A stretch of DNA of 5,007 nt from Flavobacteriales bacterium (GTDB lineage: Bacteria > Bacteroidota > Bacteroidia > Flavobacteriales_D > Crocinitomicaceae): assembly GCA_947461185.1 (NCBI GenBank), contig CANHJY010000158.1:1-5007 (forward strand). The letters are read 5' to 3'. This document shows positions 1 to 5,007 of the stretch, one piece after another. Position 1 is the first letter of the stretch, and every line of letters starts with the position of its first letter. Made by a program: the position numbers and the translations under genes. The notes below the pieces were generated by a model. That model saw nothing but the letters and a program-made list of their open reading frames with translations, was not told where the DNA came from and did no database searches.

Positions 1-1057
1 AATATATATCGAGGCATTTTTGATAAAACTCCAATGCTTTATCATAATGGCCTTTGCTGTTCCAAACTCCTCCAATATTACCATACGAAGTTGCCACCGA
101 AGGATGCTCGCCTCCCAGTATTTTTAATTCTATATCGAGGCATTTTTGATAGAATTCCAATGCTTTATCATAGTTGCCTTTGCTGTCCCAAATAGTTCCA
201 ATTTCATTATACGAAATTGCTACATCAGGATGCTCCCCCCCTAAGGTTTTTAATAGAATATCGAGGCATTTTTGATAAAATTCCAATGCTTTATTATAAT
301 GGCCTTTGTTGTTCCAAACTCCTCCAATATTACCATACGAAGTTGCCACCGAAGGATGCTCGCCTCCCAGTATTTTTAATTTTATATCGAGGCATTTTTG
401 ATAAAATTCCAATGCTTTATCATAGTCGCCTTTGTTGTTCCAAATTCCTCCAATATTATTATATGAAGTTGCTACCGAAGGGTGCTCGCTCCCTAGCGAT
501 TTTAATCTAATTTCGAGAGCTTTTTGATAAAATTCCAATGCTTTATCATATTCGCCTTTACTATCCCAGATACCTCCAGTATTATTATACGAAATTGCTA
601 CATAATGGTGTTCGCCCCCTAGGGTTTTTAACTGAATATCGAGGCATTTTTGATAAAATTCCAATGCTTTATTATAATGGCCTTTGTTGTTCCAAATTCC
701 TCCAATATTACCATACGAAGTTGCCACCGAAGGATGCTCGCCTCCCAGTATTTTTAATTTTGTATCGAGGCATTTTTGATAGAACTCCAGCGCTTTATCG
801 AACTCGCCTTTGCTCTTCCAAATACTTCCGATATTATTATATGAAGTTGCCACAGAAGGATGCTCGCTCCCAAAGGTTTTTAATCGAATATCTAGGCATT
901 TCTGATAAAACTCCAACGCTTTATCATATTCCCCTTTGCTGTGATAAATACTTCCAATAGAATTATACGATGTTGCCACTGAAGGATGCTCCGTCCCCAG
1001 TGTTTTTAATCGGATATCCAGGCATTTCTGACAGAATTCTAGGGCATTGTCAAATCG
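1..1057 (-). repeat. Tandem array of 126-bp TPR-coding repeats (eight full, ninth partial)
   Basis: The C-terminal part of the NACHT gene is a perfect-period array of 126 bp (42 residues, the kinesin-light-chain-like TPR spacing). Units on the minus strand are 1057-932, 931-806, 805-680, 679-554, 553-428, 427-302, 301-176, 175-50 and 49-1 (cut). The core of each unit reads YDKALEFYQKCLDI, then LGGEHPSVATSY, then NIGGIW and KG. There are no indels between units. Units 3, 6 and 8 form one subtype (I at column 19, GN at 32-33) and units 4 and 7 another (T19, I29, DS at 39-40), so the array appears to have grown by duplication of blocks of two or three units. Units 6 and 8 differ at only 4 of 126 bases. 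The array should be the ligand-sensing superhelix and is prone to recombination and to assembly collapse. Confidence 0.97.
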
Positions 1058-3736
1058 GGCAAATCGGTTTTCACATACACCTAATCCGTAAAGTAATTCG
1101 GTGTTTTCTTTCAAAAATTCAGCATCCGATTTAATTCTCGCATAATAAATTCTTGCTTGTTCATCTTCAATTTCAGCGATGGCGATAAGTCCAAACTTGG
1201 TATCGTACTTATTGCTGAATGCAATTCGCTCAATCGCTTTATTCAAGAGTTCATTTCTTAAAACCTGCAATTGCAGTTCATCAAGCATATTATTTAATTT
1301 CAAAAGTGCTTGCCAATCATTTTCTGTTGTATCCTCTAACAATTTACTGAGTGTGCCCTCAACTCCAAAGGCCTTTAGATAATGAAGTAAAGGGCGAATA
1401 CAAATTGCTAGCTTATCCCCTCCTTCATCAATTAAGTCTGTAATTAGTCCAAGTTCTCCACCCATGCCTTCTTCGCATAAAAAGGACTCGAGACCAGCTT
1501 TTTGAAGCTTACCGCCTTTTTCCAGAATTTCATTAATTGTTTTAATGGAAATATCCTTTGAGCGATTTTGAAGTTGTTTCCCAAAGATGAACAATAGCGC
1601 ACCTTCTACCGTAATGGCCACACATGCATTCAAATCTTTTACATAGCGGCTAATCCAGCCGTTGTTTTTTAGTCGCGGATAGGGCGCATTGATGCGGTCA
1701 TCAGTGAAATAGGGCTTTAGTTTTTCGTTCTTCAACACATCGTCGAGCAACAATTCATTTTCACCTTTTTCCCAGATGGCATCTGATAGGAGTTTGAAAA
1801 ACTCTTGTTCAGTATCTGTGAACGTGGCAAGCCAGTCGGACCAGATGTTTAAATGCTTGTTACCTTTTTTTGGGAGGGCTTTGTTATGGTAAGTTTCCAA
1901 AAACAAACGCAAAACCAACGGGTTGCTAATGTGGTTGTATAAGGCACGATCGAACGTGGCTAAATCGTCAAATGAAAATTGCGGCTTGTATTTGTTTTTG
2001 TCTTTATTCACATAGAAATCCCAAGCATTTTTCATTTCAATCATATTCAATGAAGATAACCAATGGGTATATTTACCTATACCGAATAACTCATCCTTGA
2101 TGTGGTCCTCTATCATTGAAGCATTCCCTTCAGAATCTATTTTTTCAATTTCCTTGCTTTCAGAGAAAATAAATAACTCGTCGCTTTCAGCAAGCGTATA
2201 ACGTTCAATATCGGCTTTGCTGTTGGCGCGGCTGGTTACAACAAACTTTAAACTACCCGGTTCAAACGTTTTACTGATGTCCAACACTTCCTGCCAAAGG
2301 GCTTCGGCCTGCGCGGCTTCGTTGAGCCCATCAATCAACACCATGGTGGGCGATGCCTGCGTGCCTGCTATGTATTTATAGTTCGAAAGATCCTGTGCTG
2401 CATCGATGTTGAGCAAATAAGCCAATTGTTCGCGCAGAGTTTGCTTTTCCATGCGGCCCGCACGAATCAGAAGTGAGGGTATTTCGCGCGCTGTGTATTG
2501 TTTCTGCATTTCGACAAGCAGATTGGTTTTCCCGCTTCCGGCCTCTGCGGCTATGAAGAAAATGTTCATGCGCGCACCAATCCATTCACGGAGTTTTATT
2601 TCCATTTCTTCGCGGTGCACATACACCCCGGGAATTACCTTTTTCTCTGCAATTAGAGTATCAAGAATGAGCTTATTCTCATCGGCCACACGTGCTATGA
2701 AAATCTCTTTAGTAAACTCATCGGGTGCATAGGGTTTTTCTTTTTGTTTATCCCGTAGCAGTAGGTTCAACTTTTCAAGAATTTTTCCTGAAGACTGCTT
2801 TTCCGTTCCTTCCGGACTGAAGAACTTGATGGTTTTACCTGTGTATGATTCGTAAGTCAGAATCTGTTCTTTGTCTTCCTTAGCAAGCGAAACCTCACCT
2901 GGCACAACGAAGAATGGGAGAATATTCAGATGCGCTCCCTGAGGATTTTCTAACCAAACTTGAGAAGATGTTTGCGCACCTTTTTCGATGGTACTAATAT
3001 CGGCCGATTGCATTTTGTAGGTCTCTCCATGTTCGTGTTTGAACATCATATACTGCGCGGCGAATTGCATTTGCTCAAGCAAAGTGCGAAACAGAGGAAA
3101 GTATTCATCCCACAAGTGTTGCGCCGCTTTTTCATCGAGTGTAAGTCCATGTCCTAGGTAGCGATTCCGGAAGTTGATCAACATACCAATGGCCGTGGCT
3201 TCCTGCTTTTTCAATTGCACATCGCCGTTGCTATCGATGTATTCGATTTCGCCTTTGTACAGTTTACGTTTCTTGCCTGTTTCAACCGCTTCGTAATAGT
3301 TCACCAGTTCAGCGCAGAAAAAAGGATGCTGCTGTTCTTTGAGAAACTGCAAAGTCTCTCGAATGTATTGATTCCAAGAACCAAACGAAGGCTCTGCAAG
3401 TGCTTGCTGAAAGAGCGCCACCATTTTTTTATCCTTCAAATGGCTATGAAAGAATTCAGATGCGGAGAGCAATCCCAAATATTTCAGGTAATTCAGAAAG
3501 GTGTCTTTGAGGAGGTTTACCTTGGTCCACATGTGCTTTTCGGCCAATGTGCGGCGAAGCGGGTAAGCAATAACGTAGGGCAAAGAGGCGATGAGGGTTT
3601 CGTCTTCTGCGCTTATCGCCGGTTCTTCCTCCTGCTTTACCAATAATGTTTGGCAAACGGGACAATTCATAGCAACAGGAAAACTTGCTTTTGAAAGTGC
3701 AATAGCGCAGGAGGAGTTTGTGCAAATAAAATTCAT
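1..3736 (-). CDS. HEPN-NACHT-TPR STAND NTPase, probable anti-phage NLR-like receptor (3' end outside window)
   Basis: The frame is open from ATG at 3736 to the left edge (1245 codons, no stop), so the C-terminus is missing only because the window ends. Seen in order: a possible zinc ribbon (C5, C10, C25, C28); a helical region at about 45-245 ending in FRNRYLGHG, with R190, N191 and H196 matching the HEPN RNase motif; a beta-rich connector at about 250-330; a NACHT NTPase from about 380 with Walker A AEAGSGKT (K403), Walker B LIDGLNEA (D469, E473), sensor VVTSR (R503) and the NPL motif at 605-607; a winged-helix-like stretch near 650-770; a helical linker; and 42-residue TPRs from 894. The start at 3736 is preferred over Met23 because only it includes C5 and C10. 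From the families, ligand binding by the repeats should drive ATP-dependent oligomerisation in the cytoplasm and switch on RNA cleavage, giving abortive infection. That role is inferred; the NTPase and TPR assignments are firm, HEPN is likely. Confidence 0.93.
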   Translation of the reverse strand, partial: MNFICTNSSCAIALSKASFPVAMNCPVCQTLLVKQEEEPAISAEDETLIASLPYVIAYPLRRTLAEKHMWTKVNLLKDTFLNYLKYLGLLSASEFFHSHLKDKKMVALFQQALAEPSFGSWNQYIRETLQFLKEQQHPFFCAELVNYYEAVETGKKRKLYKGEIEYIDSNGDVQLKKQEATAIGMLINFRNRYLGHGLTLDEKAAQHLWDEYFPLFRTLLEQMQFAAQYMMFKHEHGETYKMQSADISTIEKGAQTSSQVWLENPQGAHLNILPFFVVPGEVSLAKEDKEQILTYESYTGKTIKFFSPEGTEKQSSGKILEKLNLLLRDKQKEKPYAPDEFTKEIFIARVADENKLILDTLIAEKKVIPGVYVHREEMEIKLREWIGARMNIFFIAAEAGSGKTNLLVEMQKQYTAREIPSLLIRAGRMEKQTLREQLAYLLNIDAAQDLSNYKYIAGTQASPTMVLIDGLNEAAQAEALWQEVLDISKTFEPGSLKFVVTSRANSKADIERYTLAESDELFIFSESKEIEKIDSEGNASMIEDHIKDELFGIGKYTHWLSSLNMIEMKNAWDFYVNKDKNKYKPQFSFDDLATFDRALYNHISNPLVLRLFLETYHNKALPKKGNKHLNIWSDWLATFTDTEQEFFKLLSDAIWEKGENELLLDDVLKNEKLKPYFTDDRINAPYPRLKNNGWISRYVKDLNACVAITVEGALLFIFGKQLQNRSKDISIKTINEILEKGGKLQKAGLESFLCEEGMGGELGLITDLIDEGGDKLAICIRPLLHYLKAFGVEGTLSKLLEDTTENDWQALLKLNNMLDELQLQVLRNELLNKAIERIAFSNKYDTKFGLIAIAEIEDEQARIYYARIKSDAEFLKENTELLYGLGVCENRFARFDNALEFCQKCLDIRLKTLGTEHPSVATSYNSIGSIYHSKGEYDKALEFYQKCLDIRLKTFGSEHPSVATSYNNIGSIWKSKGEFDKALEFYQKCLDTKLKILGGEHPSVATSYGNIGGIWNNKGHYNKALEFYQKCLDIQLKTLGGEHHYVAISYNNTGGIWDSKGEYDKALEFYQKALEIRLKSLGSEHPSVATSYNNIGGIWNNKGDYDKALEFYQKCLDIKLKILGGEHPSVATSYGNIGGVWNNKGHYNKALEFYQKCLDILLKTLGGEHPDVAISYNEIGTIWDSKGNYDKALEFYQKCLDIELKILGGEHPSVATSYGNIGGVWNSKGHYDKALEFYQKCLDIY

Positions 3737-3761
3737 GACCTTAGCAGTAAATTGGAAAATA

Positions 3762-3769
3762 CAAACTTA
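3762..3769 (-). promoter_or_regulatory. Putative Bacteroidota -7 element of the NACHT gene
   Basis: Read on the minus strand this is TAAGTTTG, a full match to the TAnnTTTG -7 consensus of Bacteroidota sigma factor. It lies 25 bases upstream of the ATG at 3736, which would give a short leader of about 18-20 bases. No good TTTG or TTG -33 element is found at the usual distance, so the promoter may be weak or activator-dependent. The only purine-rich stretch before the start is AAGG at 3739-3742, too close to the ATG to be a convincing ribosome binding site, as is usual in this phylum. Confidence 0.5.
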
Positions 3770-3803
3770 ACAATTAGAAGAGGGAATATTATCAGTTAGT
3801 TTA

Positions 3804-3832
3804 TTTGTTGCAAAAATTTGCTTTTAAGTTTA
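3804..3832 (+). promoter_or_regulatory. Possible promoter of the divergent membrane-protein gene
   Basis: TTTG at 3804-3807 is followed after 17 bases by TAAGTTTA at 3825-3832, a one-mismatch version of TAnnTTTG. It sits 41 bases upstream of the ATG at 3874. The core TTAAGTTT is shared with the opposite-facing element of the NACHT gene about 55 bases away. In such AT-rich DNA this match could arise by chance, so it is a candidate only. Confidence 0.3.
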
Positions 3833-3873
3833 AGTGTTCTAATATTTACCTCTATCAAATTTCTACAACTACT

Positions 3874-4392
3874 ATGAAAACAATAGATAAACTTGCCAAC
3901 ACAATCGCATTTATCCTACAAGTTATTATTGTGGGTTTAGTTCTTGCATATTTAAGACACTCTTACCGTTGGTTATACTACCCATTAAAGTGGATAACAA
4001 CTATAATCATGTCTTTTATGCTAGGCGCATTTGGCTTGGTTGTATTTAAGCTATCAACCGATTTACTATTTGGCACTGGGGCTACATCAGAGGGATTTAG
4101 CAACCTTATGAATTTTATGGGATCACAAAATCACTTTGCAGAAGCTTCAACGTATTTTATACTCGCATTGTTGATAGTTGGCTCTTTTGTAGGGAGCTTT
4201 ATTGACACAGTTATTTACATTATTGAACTTACAATTTATGGAGGATCGGTGATGAGATACGACCCCGTATTAAAAGATACTGTGACGACAACTTCACCCG
4301 TTTGGAATCCAACTAAATGGCAGAGTCTAGTTTGGAATTTATATGGATTCGGAATAATTATTTTTTTGTGGTTTAGACTGGCAACGAGATAA
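3874..4392 (+). CDS. Small multi-pass membrane protein of unknown function
   Basis: This 172-residue protein begins MKTIDKLANT and ends at TAA 4390-4392. I do not recognise a family. Hydrophobic segments suggest four membrane helices, at about residues 8-27, 38-60, 94-119 and 152-169. Between helices 2 and 3 lies a polar loop rich in G, S and N, and between helices 3 and 4 a loop with YDP, TTTSP and W residues. There is no cleavable signal peptide and no obvious catalytic motif. The frame extends upstream to a TTG at 3805, but the ATG at 3874 is preferred: it starts just before the first membrane helix, and the extra 23 residues would overlap the likely promoter. It is transcribed divergently from the NACHT gene across 137 bases. 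A role as effector partner, toxin or unrelated housekeeping membrane protein cannot be told apart from sequence alone. Confidence 0.8.
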   Translation: MKTIDKLANTIAFILQVIIVGLVLAYLRHSYRWLYYPLKWITTIIMSFMLGAFGLVVFKLSTDLLFGTGATSEGFSNLMNFMGSQNHFAEASTYFILALLIVGSFVGSFIDTVIYIIELTIYGGSVMRYDPVLKDTVTTTSPVWNPTKWQSLVWNLYGFGIIIFLWFRLATR

Positions 4393-4581
4393 TGTGAGTT
4401 GAAGTTTTTGTGTGCCATTATCCAAATTCCTCCCACATCAAAACATAAATGAGTTTAACATCTCTCAATTGTTTTAATACAATTGAAAGATGTTAAACAG
4501 GGAATTGAAAGAGATTTTACAACTTCAAACAAACTATTTGTTGCAAGATATCTTCATCAAAAGCCAATTCGATTTATCGTT
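4393..4581. other. Noncoding interval between convergent genes
   Basis: No coding frame is supported here. Besides the large hairpin it holds a short inverted repeat, AACAAA at 4528-4533 with TTTGTT at 4537-4542, and directly after it the palindrome AAGATATCTT at 4545-4554. The word AATTGAAAGA occurs twice, at 4481-4490 and again starting at 4503. These could be regulatory but are weak in AT-rich sequence. Confidence 0.5.
4453..4498. terminator. Strong inverted repeat, probable terminator between convergent genes
   Basis: Bases 4453-4471 pair with 4480-4498 over 19 bp with a single C-A mismatch (4464 against 4487), leaving an 8-base loop TTTTAATA. It lies 60 bases after the stop of the membrane-protein gene and about 84 bases beyond the stop of the minus-strand gene on the right, which is where a shared bidirectional terminator would be expected. 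The stem is AT-rich, and no clean T-run follows on the plus strand; on the minus strand the flank is moderately T-rich (ATTTATGTTTTG). It is therefore not a textbook intrinsic terminator, and a protein-binding or processing site is possible. Confidence 0.6.
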
Positions 4582-5007
4582 TTATGCCATAACAATTTCC
4601 CATCCTCTCTCAGATTCATCCCAATTTTCTATGTTGCTTCCACTTGGATAATCTAATTCAATAAAATCCTCTCCACAAACAATACTACCTGAATGAATAA
4701 AATAATATGCAAAAGGAAGAATTTGGTATTCATGAATTTCACCAAAATCTTTAAAATCGCGAGAATCTCTCATGCTCCCTTTTCCTTTTAATAAATCTAA
4801 TAAATTTTTATCCGATGAGAAATCATCAATATTTAATTCTATTGCCTTATTATTGACATTGGCCTGAATCGTTTCAATATCTAATTCAAAATTTGATGGA
4901 CCGTCATAATACCATCTATCAATAATATTTTCAGAATAAAGCTCATCAATTACTTTTGAAACAAAAACAACCCAATTAATAAATTCAATATTAGAAGAGA
5001 AACTAAC
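4582..5007 (-). CDS. Hypothetical protein, C-terminal 141 residues (5' end outside window)
   Basis: On the minus strand the frame is open from the right edge at 5007 to a TAA at 4582-4584. The first in-frame ATG is at 4773, but the 78 codons upstream read like real coding sequence (for example INWVVFVSKVIDELYSEN and DRWYYDGPSNFELDIET), so the gene almost certainly starts beyond the edge rather than at 4773. The visible part is acidic, rich in D, E, N and aromatic residues, without membrane segments or cysteine clusters, and ends in SERGWEIVMA. The acidic, small, soluble character would suit an immunity-type or other accessory protein, but no family is recognised and I assign no function. The region is very AT-rich: I count 13 G+C in bases 4801-4860, well below the NACHT gene. 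It is convergent with the membrane-protein gene. Confidence 0.75.
   Translation of the reverse strand, partial: VSFSSNIEFINWVVFVSKVIDELYSENIIDRWYYDGPSNFELDIETIQANVNNKAIELNIDDFSSDKNLLDLLKGKGSMRDSRDFKDFGEIHEYQILPFAYYFIHSGSIVCGEDFIELDYPSGSNIENWDESERGWEIVMA

Noticed and set aside
217..960. Two plus-strand open frames over 217-510 and 538-960 that look like a repeat protein
   Set aside because: They lie antisense to the TPR array and are periodic only because the array is. The minus-strand frame gives a canonical TPR sequence and runs continuously into an intact NACHT domain.
1..1057. CRISPR array
   Set aside because: The 126-bp period has no short repeat plus unique spacer structure; the whole unit is conserved and codes for TPRs in frame.
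1..1057. Diversity-generating retroelement variable region
   Set aside because: Variable codons are not enriched for the adenine-templated AAY pattern, they are spread over all units, and no reverse transcriptase or template repeat is seen in the window.
1179..3725. Short open frames on both strands at 1179-1382, 2451-2732, 2960-3157, 3215-3646 (plus) and 2376-2585, 3456-3725 (minus)
   Set aside because: All overlap the long minus-strand gene in other frames, lack domain features and show low-complexity or unlikely protein composition.
1..3736. Truncated or frameshifted pseudogene
   Set aside because: The frame is uninterrupted for 1245 codons and all catalytic motifs are intact; the missing stop is only due to the window edge.
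4236..4436. Minus-strand open frame opposite the end of the membrane-protein gene
   Set aside because: It is antisense to the last quarter of a better-supported gene with clear membrane helices and has no recognisable features.
3803..4548. A shared 12-base word TATTTGTTGCAA at about 3803 and 4536 flanking the membrane-protein gene, as possible element ends or attachment sites
   Set aside because: It is short and AT-rich, with no transposase, integrase or longer flanking repeat to support mobility, so chance is more likely.

Overview
The window looks like bacterial accessory DNA, most likely from a Bacteroidota lineage. The evidence is AT-rich sequence, no clear Shine-Dalgarno sites, and a TAnnTTTG-type promoter element (TAAGTTTG) just upstream of the main gene. 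The taxonomic call is an inference; no marker gene is present.

Positions 1-3736 (minus strand) are one very large open frame that runs off the left edge. It has 1245 codons in the window and no stop. Reading it through gives a clear multidomain protein: a four-cysteine zinc-ribbon-like N-terminus, a helical domain with the HEPN ribonuclease signature R-N-x4-H, a beta-rich connector, a NACHT-type STAND NTPase (Walker A at K403, Walker B with the LIDGLNE signature at D469, TSR at 501-503), a winged-helix-like and helical linker, and a C-terminal array of 42-residue TPRs (eight complete, a ninth cut by the edge). This is the layout of a bacterial NLR-like immune receptor: sensor repeats, ATP-driven oligomerisation switch, and a probable RNase effector. 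All frames that appear open on the opposite strand here are shadows of this gene.

Positions 3737-3873 are a divergent intergenic region with putative promoters for both sides that share the core TTAAGTTT. Positions 3874-4392 (plus strand) encode a 172-residue protein with about four membrane segments and no recognised family. Positions 4393-4581 are noncoding and carry a strong 19-bp imperfect inverted repeat, probably a terminator between convergent genes. Positions 4582-5007 (minus strand) are the 3' part of a very AT-rich gene of unknown function whose start lies beyond the right edge.

The most notable observation is in the TPR array. The repeats are almost identical in DNA sequence, yet the few amino-acid differences cluster at a handful of columns, several of which correspond to the classical ligand-contacting TPR positions. 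This pattern, concerted evolution of the scaffold with diversification of the recognition face, is known from repeat sensors of fungal NLRs. It suggests a fast-evolving recognition module in a HEPN-NACHT-TPR defence protein. The adjacent membrane protein could be a partner, but nothing in the sequence proves it.
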